Virus record (IMG/VR): IMGVR_UViG_3300034093_001553
Location: 1-51,554 of that record
DNA length: 51,554 nt
Strand: one strand, 5' to 3'
Source: a virus
Both the position numbers and the translations under genes were made by a program. Below are positions 32,300 to 40,600 of this stretch, in pieces (the first letter of the stretch is position 1; each line of letters opens with the position of its first letter). The notes under the pieces are model-generated. The model made no database searches. It was not told the origin of the DNA and saw nothing but the letters and a program-made list of their open reading frames with translations.

Positions 32300-33063
32300 T
32301 TTAAAAACTTGTTAATTATTACGGCACTCATATCCCATTCTTTCGGTTGTTTAGTAAATGCAAAATTATATTCTCCAGGTTTAGCATGATGATTGTTATG
32401 CAACCCTTCTCCTAATGTTAACCAGTTCCAGAAATGACTGTTGACAGTTTCATCATCGGTATTAAAATTTCTGTATCCTTGGCTTGGCAAGTGCAGGGGT
32501 AGACTTAATACAGCAGAGCTCCACCAACTAAATCCAGCAGGTATCATATAACAGAACAGAACAAGGTTAATATCAATTGCGGCAAGTATCAATACATATG
32601 ACAATATAACCAACAAATAATATTTGTGCAACTTAATTAGAAAAGGATTCTTAAGCAGGTCTTTAATCATGCCTAACGGTACTACCTTTGTAGGATCATC
32701 TTTATACCAGTGCCAAAAACTTCTCCAATATCCTATTTCGTGAGGACTGTGTAAATCTTTGCCTCTGTCACTGTTAAGATGATGGTACCTATGTACTGAG
32801 ACATATTGTAAGGTTGTTCCTGTAGTACTTAATGTAGCTAACACTGCTACAATCTTTTCTTTCCACGGTTGCATTTTAAAACTTCTATGTGTGAAATATC
32901 TATGTTGTCCAATGCTTGCTCCTACTTTGCTAATCAACAATACTGCAAACACTAAAGATAGATAGTATTCCATACTTGCAAGATATGTAAGGTATATCAA
33001 ACCAGGTAAAATAGCAAATGTGTTAATCTGCTGTAATGTTCTTAGTATTATTATATTATTCAT
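32296..33063 (-). CDS. membrane fatty-acid desaturase 4 of 9
   Basis: 255 aa, with boxes HRYFTH (54-59), HRYHH (91-95) and HNNHH (222-226) in GEGLHNNHH, and SDRGKDLHSP after box 2. Closely follows the classical acyl desaturase pattern. ATGA overlaps on both sides. Confidence 0.92.
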   Translation of the reverse strand: MNNIIILRTLQQINTFAILPGLIYLTYLASMEYYLSLVFAVLLISKVGASIGQHRYFTHRSFKMQPWKEKIVAVLATLSTTGTTLQYVSVHRYHHLNSDRGKDLHSPHEIGYWRSFWHWYKDDPTKVVPLGMIKDLLKNPFLIKLHKYYLLVILSYVLILAAIDINLVLFCYMIPAGFSWWSSAVLSLPLHLPSQGYRNFNTDDETVNSHFWNWLTLGEGLHNNHHAKPGEYNFAFTKQPKEWDMSAVIINKFLK

Positions 33064-33821
33064 GATTTTTTCATAAAAAGTTTTTCAATAATTATTGCAG
33101 GAAAGTCAAATTGACCTTTCTCTGTTACATATGAGTAGGACCCTGCATTAGCATGATGCTGGTTATGATAACCTTCATTCCATGTAAACCACTTTAAGAA
33201 TGTATTGTTGCTACTTTTATCATTAGTATTAAACGGTCGTGTACCGTATTCGGGGCGATGCCCTAGTACATTTACTAAACCGGCAGCTATAAAATTATGT
33301 ATAATCATGTAACTTATTAACCATCCAGTTAGTGCAGGTCCTAGGATAACTAATGATAATACAAGCAATACCGTGTTTATTTTAAAATAATATTTATGTA
33401 TCCATCTATGCACCGGATCTCTAATTAAATCTGACACAAATTTATTCTCAATAGAGTATTTTTCATTTCTGACATAGAATACTACTTTCCACCAAGGACT
33501 TGTTATATGGGGATCTCGCTCAGTATCACTGTATGCATGATGTTGTCTGTGAACTCCGGCGTAGGTTATACTAGTACCGTATAGTAAAGGTGTAGCAAAC
33601 GCATGTAACACATACTCTTTCCATCGTTCAGTCTTATAACTCTTATGGCACCATAGTCGATGCAGTGCTACTTCGTTGCCCACTGCGTTAAAGATTTTTG
33701 CAATGATCATACCTAGTACTAACATAGGAAAACTAAAATTGGTGATGAGAGTAAACAATAATATAGTAAAATGAATGCCAAGCAATAGCATCAGTTTATG
33801 GTGAAAGGTTAATTTTATCAT
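33060..33821 (-). CDS. membrane fatty-acid desaturase 3 of 9
   Basis: 253 aa, with boxes HRLWCH (54-59), HRQHH (91-95) and HNQHH (219-223). It is a close paralogue of desaturase 2 (35626-36429): they share YGTSITYAGVHRQHHAYSD, ERDPHIT-PWWKVVFYVRNE and VNVLGHRPEYG, and their DNA is similar in long stretches. The two copies flank the ferritin-like genes. ATGA overlaps with both neighbours. Confidence 0.92.
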   Translation of the reverse strand: MIKLTFHHKLMLLLGIHFTILLFTLITNFSFPMLVLGMIIAKIFNAVGNEVALHRLWCHKSYKTERWKEYVLHAFATPLLYGTSITYAGVHRQHHAYSDTERDPHITSPWWKVVFYVRNEKYSIENKFVSDLIRDPVHRWIHKYYFKINTVLLVLSLVILGPALTGWLISYMIIHNFIAAGLVNVLGHRPEYGTRPFNTNDKSSNNTFLKWFTWNEGYHNQHHANAGSYSYVTEKGQFDFPAIIIEKLFMKKS

Positions 33822-34699
33822 AGATAGCTCTCGTAGTTAATTAAAAGGTCATTGTTTTTTAAAAATGATTCTAAATCGTGATCTTGAAAAAGATAATAAA
33901 ATTTTCCAAAGTCGAATAACTCCTTAACTGTAGAAATGGTATAATCTTTTGCCCGCTTGCTGTGTTTCATATCTTCGAAGTGGTCTAAGAAATTTATTCC
34001 ATAAGATTGCATAATTTTTTGATATTGGTGTGCAGTATGTACTCCAACTCCATTTTTCAGAATTTGTTTTATTCTTAATAATAAGATTTTTGTTATTTTG
34101 TCTTTGTTATCTAAATTAAAAATAATCTTCTTACCTAAATTTATATGGTTAGATTCGTCTGTAGCAACTTTTGTTAAACATTGGTTTACCAACGGATTCA
34201 TTGACATTCGAGCCTGAAGTCTCATATCGCCAATGATTAATGTTTCATTTATAAAATGTTTAAAAATTTGAAAATCTAAGTTATCTTCATAAAAATGAGA
34301 CCAGAACTCTTTACTCATTAGTTGATTTTTACGTTCAATGTATTCTTTTTTTATATCCTTTTCCGGAAATAACAGTATTAATAAATTTAAATAAATTAAA
34401 GAATGTTTGTATTCATCATTGGCTATTTTTAAAAAAATAAATTTTCTATCTACTTCATTGCTCTGAGCATACCACTGATATAACCATTCTACTGATTTTT
34501 CTTCTGTTAAGCAGGTTATTATAAAATCTTCAAATACTATATCTTTTTCAATTTTTAATTTTATTTGAGACGGTATGTTACAATTTTCTAAGAAACTGTA
34601 ATTATTATGACCTAAGATATCTTCATCATTAGCTGTATTTTCTTCTAATGATTCTCCTAATAAGGTTTCTAATGTTGGCAATCTGTCCAAATTTATCAT
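33818..34699 (-). CDS. ferritin-like diiron protein B
   Basis: A 293-aa soluble, all-helical protein with a complete diiron carboxylate set: Glu66/67, ExxH at 96-99 (DEYKH), Glu152 (NETLIIGD) and ExxH at 182-185 (DESNH). This E...ExxH...E...ExxH order is shared by ferritin-like oxygenases such as AurF-type N-oxygenases and soluble acyl-ACP desaturases. It is a paralogue of protein A next to it (similar N-terminal GHNNYSFLENCNI/GLNHYSYFENLNL). It may act on the ACP-bound chain or on the amine made by the aminotransferase; which is unknown. Confidence 0.75.
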   Translation of the reverse strand: MINLDRLPTLETLLGESLEENTANDEDILGHNNYSFLENCNIPSQIKLKIEKDIVFEDFIITCLTEEKSVEWLYQWYAQSNEVDRKFIFLKIANDEYKHSLIYLNLLILLFPEKDIKKEYIERKNQLMSKEFWSHFYEDNLDFQIFKHFINETLIIGDMRLQARMSMNPLVNQCLTKVATDESNHINLGKKIIFNLDNKDKITKILLLRIKQILKNGVGVHTAHQYQKIMQSYGINFLDHFEDMKHSKRAKDYTISTVKELFDFGKFYYLFQDHDLESFLKNNDLLINYESYL

Positions 34700-34708
34700 A
34701 TGGTCCTG

Positions 34709-35626
34709 TTATGTTTCATTAGTTTGTCGTTCATTTTTTAATGCATGGTACTGGTCTAACACACCTGCATTTTTTAATGTTGTTTCAAAATCACTGTCTA
34801 CTATTCCAAATATCTGACCATACTTATAGTACATTGGAACCATTGTCAATATAAAATCTTTATTTCGGTTACTACCTTTTATGTTTTCTATCACATTATT
34901 GTAGTTAAGATTGTATTGTTGACAATACTGTTTAACGTAGTGCAAAAGAAAACTAGGATAGAACTTTGAAAACAATGCCTGAAAACTTGTATAAAGTGTA
35001 TCCTTATACATAGATTTATAGCGTTCAATTTTTCCTTCTCCGATAAAAATAGTACCGTATTGTAAGTGTTCTATTTCATCAGATACAATAGATTCTAGAA
35101 CTTTCTTCAAAGGTTCTAAGGTCGTGTTTTGTTTAATCTGCTCAACATACGCTAACACTTCGATTTCTTTAATTGTGTACCCAAATAAAGACGAAGATAA
35201 TGTTTCATTCTGATATTCAAATTTTCTTAGATTATCGTAGCTATTTTTAAAAGATAAAAATTCTTTATTCAATGTTTCACTATCAAATAATTGATTGATG
35301 ATACTAACTAATAACGAAAAATGCTCTTGTTCTTCATACGCTTCTTTAAGGAAGAATAATCTCTTAACAGGATCTGTAGTTAGTTTATAGAGCTCAGTTA
35401 GCCAAAATGCAGCATTTTCTTCCTTCCATGCCATCATTATAAGTGAATTTGTATCAACAAATGCAGATATTTTTTCTTTATCTTCCGTGCTTAAATTTAA
35501 ATTTTCAAAATAAGAATAATGATTTAATCCTAGTGGGTTGGCGCTGTTTTTATCAATAAAGCATTTAGGTAAATTAAAATTTGTATCTAGACTTAAATCA
35601 CAACATGTAGGTAATGTGCTTGCCAT
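34709..35626 (-). CDS. ferritin-like diiron protein A
   Basis: A 305-aa all-helical protein with diiron ligands Glu69/70, ExxH at 99-102 (EEQEH), Glu154 or Glu156 and ExxH at 184-187 (DEIEH). Same family as protein B, from which it has diverged strongly. It starts on the last base of the desaturase 2 stop and lies nine bases before the start of protein B. Substrate unknown. Confidence 0.75.
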   Translation of the reverse strand: MASTLPTCCDLSLDTNFNLPKCFIDKNSANPLGLNHYSYFENLNLSTEDKEKISAFVDTNSLIMMAWKEENAAFWLTELYKLTTDPVKRLFFLKEAYEEQEHFSLLVSIINQLFDSETLNKEFLSFKNSYDNLRKFEYQNETLSSSLFGYTIKEIEVLAYVEQIKQNTTLEPLKKVLESIVSDEIEHLQYGTIFIGEGKIERYKSMYKDTLYTSFQALFSKFYPSFLLHYVKQYCQQYNLNYNNVIENIKGSNRNKDFILTMVPMYYKYGQIFGIVDSDFETTLKNAGVLDQYHALKNERQTNET

Positions 35627-36429
35627 TATTTAGAACTCCAAATGAATTTTGCAATTTTCTTTTGTTCTTTTTTCATAAACAGTAGATAGATTATCCATGC
35701 ACCAACATCTAAGTTAGTTTTCTTTGTCATAAATGTCCACGAATTGGGGTTTGCATGATGATGATTATGTAATCCCTCATTGAGGCTGAATAGTTGTACT
35801 ATCCAATTATTTGCACTCTGGTCATCAGTTGCAAACGGACGTGATCCGTATTCAGGACGATGTCCTAATACATTTAGTACACCGGCAGCAATAAAACTAT
35901 GAATGACTATGTAACTTAATATCCATCCAGTCCATACCGGACCTAGTGTCAGCAAGAAAGTTATTAATAAGATACTGTTAATTTTCCAATAGTTTTTATG
36001 TATCCATCTATGTACGGGGTCCCTAACTAAATCTTTAACAAACTTAGATTCAATTTCGTAATCCTCATTTCTGACATAGAATACCACTTTCCACCAAGGT
36101 CTTGTTATATGGGGGTCACGTTCGGTATCACTGTATGCATGATGTTGCCTATGAACCCCGGCGTAGGTTATACTAGTGCCGTATAACAAGGGCGTTGAGA
36201 ATACGTGCAATACATATTCTTTCCATCGGTCTGTTTGATAAGACCTATGAGCCCATAATCGATGTAATCCAGCTTCATTGCCTATCAAATGCCAAATCTT
36301 ATGTACTAAAAACATTGTTAAAAAAACAGTCCAATCCCAATGAAATACTAATACCCACGCATAGAGTAACAGGTGTATGCTTAGTAGTAGCATTAATTTG
36401 TTATGAAAAGTTAATTTTTGTGTGAACAT
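35626..36429 (-). CDS. membrane fatty-acid desaturase 2 of 9
   Basis: 267 aa, with boxes HRLWAH (56-61), HRQHH (93-97) and HNHHH (221-225). It is the close paralogue of desaturase 3. A basic C-terminal extension (KKEQKKIAKFIWSSK) is missing from desaturase 3. It begins 11 bases after the ketosynthase stop. Confidence 0.92.
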   Translation of the reverse strand: MFTQKLTFHNKLMLLLSIHLLLYAWVLVFHWDWTVFLTMFLVHKIWHLIGNEAGLHRLWAHRSYQTDRWKEYVLHVFSTPLLYGTSITYAGVHRQHHAYSDTERDPHITRPWWKVVFYVRNEDYEIESKFVKDLVRDPVHRWIHKNYWKINSILLITFLLTLGPVWTGWILSYIVIHSFIAAGVLNVLGHRPEYGSRPFATDDQSANNWIVQLFSLNEGLHNHHHANPNSWTFMTKKTNLDVGAWIIYLLFMKKEQKKIAKFIWSSK

Positions 36430-36440
36430 TGAAATATGCT

Positions 36441-37601
36441 TTATGTTTTATCTACTCTGATTCCACCACTGACACCGCCAAAACCAAAACTTAATTTTGC
36501 AAAATTTAATGTTTCTTTATAAATTGGATTCTTTAACACAATGGTATGCTTACAATCGACTGTGTCGTCGGTGCCAGAAGTATACGGAATCCAACCTTGA
36601 TTTAACCCTGCTAACGAATACGCTAGTTCAATTCCGGCGGAACTAGACATAGTATGTCCCACGGATCCCTTTAATCCATAAATGTATGTTTCATAGGGTA
36701 GGGAATCTAGAGCTAATATCTCTGCTTCATCGCCTACTTTAGTTGCAGTAACGTGACAGTTGATTGAATCAAGTTTAATATTATTATTATCTGTAATTTC
36801 GTTTAGCAAGAACTTCCCTGCAGAACCGTCCGGGCTAGGTGCAGTTAAATTATAGTAATCGTTGTATAAACTAATTTTTCCAATAGTCCCAAGATTTTTT
36901 CTAACATTATTTTCTTTGGTTAAAATATAACAAGCAACTCCTTCACCTAATGCCATTCCGGATCTGTCAACATCAAATGGCTTTACTGAGTCCTTGGTAC
37001 ATACTCCCATGCTATTAAAGATGTAGGTAGTGTATGGGTGTGTTGCACAGTCGACACCAAATACTAACACCGCCTCACATTGATTTGAATTTAAAAACTT
37101 TTCAGCAATATCAAATGCCGTTATAAACGCACTACATGCTTGATTGATCATAAAACTAGGACCTGTTAGTCCAAGATGCCTACTTACAGTTGTGCAGATA
37201 GAACTTTGTGTCACTGTTGCCCCCCAACGAGGACTAATCATTCTTTTCTCTGCAAATAGTGCTTTCCAAACCATGCCGCCTGTTTCTTGAGACCCTTGCA
37301 AGGTTACTCCTATTACAGGTGTATTTTTTGGTAAGTCCATCCCTTCCGCACATCTTCCCGCGGCCAGTACAGCTAACTTAATTGCCCGTGGCATATTAGA
37401 TTCTAGATAATTTAATTTTTCTAATTCTAAATCTAAGTCATCATCCGTTAATGGAATATCAAATTTAGGAAGTCCTGTTAAAGGTGCATTTTCGTGCCTT
37501 GTAAAATTAGCAGAATTACCTTTTAGATAATTTTCAATGCAATTACTATAACTAGTTCCATTAGCATCTAAGAGTTCAACATTGTTAATTACAGTTTTCA
37601 T
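36441..37601 (-). CDS. beta-ketoacyl-ACP synthase (KAS II/chain-length-factor like)
   Basis: A 386-aa thiolase-fold ketosynthase. The nucleophile Cys156 lies in INQACSAFI; His283 and His316 complete the triad, in CHVTATKVGDEAE and KGSVGHTMSSSAG (Lys311 also conserved). FGFGG is near the C terminus. The usual HGTGT is HVTAT, so the second histidine loop is atypical but the catalytic His is kept. KS enzymes extend or initiate ACP-bound chains by decarboxylative condensation. As the only KS in the operon it probably starts or extends the chain; whether malonyl-ACP comes from the host is unknown. It overlaps desaturase 1 by ATGA. Confidence 0.92.
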   Translation of the reverse strand: MKTVINNVELLDANGTSYSNCIENYLKGNSANFTRHENAPLTGLPKFDIPLTDDDLDLELEKLNYLESNMPRAIKLAVLAAGRCAEGMDLPKNTPVIGVTLQGSQETGGMVWKALFAEKRMISPRWGATVTQSSICTTVSRHLGLTGPSFMINQACSAFITAFDIAEKFLNSNQCEAVLVFGVDCATHPYTTYIFNSMGVCTKDSVKPFDVDRSGMALGEGVACYILTKENNVRKNLGTIGKISLYNDYYNLTAPSPDGSAGKFLLNEITDNNNIKLDSINCHVTATKVGDEAEILALDSLPYETYIYGLKGSVGHTMSSSAGIELAYSLAGLNQGWIPYTSGTDDTVDCKHTIVLKNPIYKETLNFAKLSFGFGGVSGGIRVDKT

Positions 37602-38365
37602 TTTTTAACTAATTTAATAAATTGAGCAGGTAGATCAATTTCCCACCACTTTTCGCCTTGTTTCCATCGATAAGGTCTAGCATGATGATTATTATGCCAC
37701 CCTTCTCCTAGACTCATTATATTTGCAATCCAACTATTTTTTGCAGTGTCGTTAGTTTCATGATTTGTATATCCATGTATGTGTCCAATGACAGTTACTG
37801 CTGATACTCCATTAAGACAACCAGTAGCCGGCATAGCGTATGCAAAAATTACCAACCAGGGATTAATCAACATTAACAGTATAACATATACAAATATAAT
37901 TGTAAAGTAGTTTCTATGTAAAAATACAATTAGTGGGTCTTGTACCACATCTCGGATTAGTTTTTTACTAATGTCAGCCCTATTCCAGTCATAGATATAT
38001 GCCTTCCACCATCCTATGTGTCTAGGAGAATGTGGATCTTTATCAGTATCGGCATGTAGGTGATGGTATCTATGTAGTGCTACCCAACTAATGATAGACC
38101 CTAATGTAGCAAGTGTTCCGGTTATTGCTAATAATATTTCTACCGGTCTAGAAGTCTTATAAGTCCGATGACTAAAGTATCTATGATACCCAGCGTTTGC
38201 TCCGATAACTCCAAAAATTAAAAACGATACGATAAATGTGGAAAAATAACCTACACTAAAATCAACAACGAGGTAACAAATGCCTATGATAGATAACAAG
38301 ATGTTAACTAACTGTAGAGATTTAATTTGTGTGTTGAAATTTTGTTTTAGGAAAAAAGAAAACAT
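37598..38365 (-). CDS. membrane fatty-acid desaturase 1 of 9
   Basis: First gene of the operon. 255 aa, with boxes HRYFSH (61-66), HRYHH (98-102) and HNNHH (224-228) in GEGWHNNHHARP, ADTDKDPHSP after box 2 and KWWEIDLP after box 3, four to five membrane segments. The most canonical of the nine, close in pattern to Delta9 acyl desaturases of cyanobacteria and proteobacteria. The ATG is preceded by a GTGCTA/TAGCAC hairpin and late-type boxes. Confidence 0.92.
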   Translation of the reverse strand: MFSFFLKQNFNTQIKSLQLVNILLSIIGICYLVVDFSVGYFSTFIVSFLIFGVIGANAGYHRYFSHRTYKTSRPVEILLAITGTLATLGSIISWVALHRYHHLHADTDKDPHSPRHIGWWKAYIYDWNRADISKKLIRDVVQDPLIVFLHRNYFTIIFVYVILLMLINPWLVIFAYAMPATGCLNGVSAVTVIGHIHGYTNHETNDTAKNSWIANIMSLGEGWHNNHHARPYRWKQGEKWWEIDLPAQFIKLVKK

Positions 38366-38389
38366 GTGTGCTACAACCTATTATAGCAC

Positions 38390-38397
38390 GTATTTAT
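38390..38397 (-). promoter_or_regulatory. late-type box CATAAATA before desaturase operon
   Basis: CATAAATA (7 of 8 to the T4 late box) on the minus strand, about 25 bases before the ATG of desaturase 1. A TATAAT lies a little downstream without a good -35. Confidence 0.4.
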
Positions 38398-38416
38398 GTA
38401 AAATTTTTAATGAAGT

Positions 38417-38424
38417 AATTTATA
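38417..38424 (-). promoter_or_regulatory. late-type box TATAAATT
   Basis: A second 7-of-8 match to TATAAATA, just inside the end of the ATP-grasp gene. Confidence 0.3.
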
Positions 38425-39352
38425 TGGTAGGGTACAACAACTCTCTGACCAATTCTTCGTAGATATTCCAACCTGGCGGCTGTAAAGAAAATTGGACAAA
38501 TGTATCCGTTGATTCTGTAAATGGAGAAGTGTTAATTTCTCCCAACACCCAACCATCATCAGTTTCTAGAAAGTCAATGCCTGCATGTTTTAAATTATAC
38601 AACTTACATATTTTTTTAGACATTTTAACTAGGCTAGAATCTACTGTTTTACTAACATCGTATGCCTTAGTTTCTGTAATGCTATTCTCGTAATTAGATT
38701 TCCAGTGAGCTTCACTCCTTCTAAGAAAAGCTCTTACCATTTCACCATTAATAAGCTGTATACGCACACAGTCAGAAAATTTATTATTTTTTGATACAAA
38801 CTTTTGCACAAAGAAATCTTCGTACGAATCACCTAGAGGTGACCTAGAGTTCATTAATGATATTATAGAATACAAGTCGCAAAATTCTAATAAGTTCTTT
38901 ATTAAATAATGCCCCTGGCCTAACCCGGAATTAGGTATTTTTACTACGCACGGATATCCTATTTCTTGTTCAATAAATTTGGCAATAGATCCTGTAAAGT
39001 TATTTCCAGGACCTCCTAATGTGTTAAGATCTATAATTTTAGGAACCGGGATTCCAATTTTAGCACAATCGATTGCCGACAAAAACTTGTCATCAGCCCT
39101 TGACGAATCTTTGATATTGTTGATTACATGCACTCCCTTTGACTCTAAGATAGTTAAAAATCTATAGTGAGATACATTTACAGGACCTATCATATTAAAA
39201 ACGCTAGTAGGAATTTGTTTGTTAAATTGTATACTAGGTGTAACTGGTATAACCTCTACTCCAAATTTCTTTCCTGCGTTTTTCCAGTCTTCTATTTCAG
39301 CGAGCCGCCAAGGGAGTATTGTCTGTGAAACATTAAAAGACAAATAGATCAT
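38420..39352 (-). CDS. ATP-grasp ligase (RimK/LysX-like)
   Basis: The 310-aa protein has the ATP-grasp core: YPCVVKIPNSGLGQGHYLIKN (about 133-153; ATP-binding lysine and glycine-rich loop), DFFVQKFV, and the metal site GIDFLETDDGWVLGEINTSP near 264-283, with E and N ligands. Family members ligate carboxylic acids to amines via acyl phosphates. It may couple an amino acid to another molecule made by the cluster. Not contiguous with the operon (54-base gap), but in the same direction. Confidence 0.82.
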   Translation of the reverse strand: MIYLSFNVSQTILPWRLAEIEDWKNAGKKFGVEVIPVTPSIQFNKQIPTSVFNMIGPVNVSHYRFLTILESKGVHVINNIKDSSRADDKFLSAIDCAKIGIPVPKIIDLNTLGGPGNNFTGSIAKFIEQEIGYPCVVKIPNSGLGQGHYLIKNLLEFCDLYSIISLMNSRSPLGDSYEDFFVQKFVSKNNKFSDCVRIQLINGEMVRAFLRRSEAHWKSNYENSITETKAYDVSKTVDSSLVKMSKKICKLYNLKHAGIDFLETDDGWVLGEINTSPFTESTDTFVQFSLQPPGWNIYEELVRELLYPTI

Positions 39353-39408
39353 AAATTTTCTGTTAGAGATAAAGAATTATTACAGGACATAATGCATTAT
39401 TTTTTGAA

Positions 39409-39768
39409 TTACAAATTGATATTTTTAATAATTCCTTCGGTAATGGGATCATTGTTGGGGTTATAATGTACAAATTTTGTTGATTCTCTGACAATACCCG
39501 AAACTTCGTTATAGGTTTTATTTACGGTGTAATTGTTAATAACATGCTCATCTTCTGAAACGATTCTTAGAAGTCCTGGTAAAGAATCCCAAATGTATGT
39601 AACAGTCCTAGTTAACTGGTCCGCACTAAACTCTGTGGTTGGTGTCAATAAAAAATTTGTATCTATATATGAAGATTTTATGTGCTCTGAATATTCAGAA
39701 GGTTTTTCCCAAAAAGCTACAGATGTATTAGGCCTGTGCTCTATTGTTTGCATCTTTATTGACATCAT
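39409..39768 (-). CDS. unknown protein, paralogue 1 of a 119-aa pair
   Basis: Shares with its upstream neighbour (39765-40124) the motifs RPNTSVAFWEKP/RPNVDVPFWDRS and LTRTVTYIWDSLPGLLRIVSED/LTRLRVHWWNAIPGLIETLAED, and exactly equal length. Function unknown. The two genes overlap by ATGA. The pair looks like a tandem duplication that has diverged. Confidence 0.7.
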   Translation of the reverse strand: MMSIKMQTIEHRPNTSVAFWEKPSEYSEHIKSSYIDTNFLLTPTTEFSADQLTRTVTYIWDSLPGLLRIVSEDEHVINNYTVNKTYNEVSGIVRESTKFVHYNPNNDPITEGIIKNINL

Positions 39769-40124
39769 TCGACTCCTGGAAAGGTTCCTTCTGATATATT
39801 TATTCCGTCACTGTCGTACGTTATAAAATATAATAGTCCCTTTTCTATTCCTAATGACTCATTGTATTCTTTATTTTTTCTCAGAATATCTTTTAGATTA
39901 AGATCTTCCGCTAATGTTTCTATTAATCCAGGAATTGCATTCCACCAATGGACTCTTAATCTAGTTAATCCGTCTTCGGATACAGTTAAACTCTCTGATT
40001 CTAATAGGCCTGTAGTCTTATATGTTTCTGTGTAATAATCTTCATCTACTAGTGATCTATCCCAAAAAGGTACATCTACATTTGGCCTAGTTTCTTCCCG
40101 CCACATTTTTATTTTTATTGTCAT
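39765..40124 (-). CDS. unknown protein, paralogue 2 of a 119-aa pair
   Basis: Second member of the pair with a 40-residue stretch of recognisable similarity to the downstream copy. It has a good AGGAAG ribosome binding site. No motif suggests an enzyme; both may be small beta-rich binding proteins. Confidence 0.7.
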   Translation of the reverse strand: MTIKIKMWREETRPNVDVPFWDRSLVDEDYYTETYKTTGLLESESLTVSEDGLTRLRVHWWNAIPGLIETLAEDLNLKDILRKNKEYNESLGIEKGLLYFITYDSDGINISEGTFPGVE

Positions 40125-40204
40125 TTTATTCTTCCTAAATTAGTCGATTTCTAGCGTACAATTGGTTCTCAGCTCGAGTGTAATTGTGTGCTTTATCAAT
40201 GTGA

Positions 40205-40226
40205 GACCTTTCTTTAAAAGAAGGTC
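40205..40226. repeat. 22-base hairpin in a 179-base gap
   Basis: GACCTTTCTT and its partner AAGAAGGTC form a near-perfect inverted repeat (10 of 11 pairs) in the 40125-40303 gap between the AcpS gene and the 119-aa pair. No T tract follows, so it may be a processing or attenuation site; a TATAAT lies about 20 bases upstream on the minus strand without a good -35. Otherwise I see nothing in the gap. Confidence 0.45.
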
Positions 40227-40303
40227 GCTAAAATTATATCAACATTTGGGTTTTCTATTCTCCATATTTTTTTAATCCAGGTACTATGGCAATCTTCTTT
40301 TTA

Positions 40304-40600
40304 TTATTTATTTAAAAATGCCACTGCAAATACATATTCTCTTTCATGACTTATACTCACTGCTAGTTTATCATTTCCTAATACATAAGGTTTTCCAGAA
40401 TTGTCAGTTAAAATGCTGATATTGACTGCCCCTGCTGCTTTAAAAATTGCTTCTTTAGCGGCCCATCTTCCTGATAGATATTCTAGCTTATTTGTTTTTT
40501 TAGAATATTCTTCTAGTTCTAACGGTGTAAGTACTTTTAACGCCCACCTTTCTAACTTTTTTGAAAATCTATTAATTTTAACTACGTCACATCCTATCAT
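40304..40600 (-). CDS. acpS: holo-ACP synthase (4'-phosphopantetheinyl transferase)
   Basis: The 98-aa protein is a compact AcpS: MIGCDVVKINRF (Asp5 as the metal ligand), LTPLELEEY, and SGRWAAKEAIFKA (Glu50 and Lys54), then SISHE near the end. It transfers phosphopantetheine from CoA to the serine of apo-ACP. It is shorter than host AcpS (about 120 aa). Its presence lets the phage activate its own ACP (29779-30021). It overlaps the upstream GNAT-like gene by ATGA. Confidence 0.9.
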   Translation of the reverse strand: MIGCDVVKINRFSKKLERWALKVLTPLELEEYSKKTNKLEYLSGRWAAKEAIFKAAGAVNISILTDNSGKPYVLGNDKLAVSISHEREYVFAVAFLNK

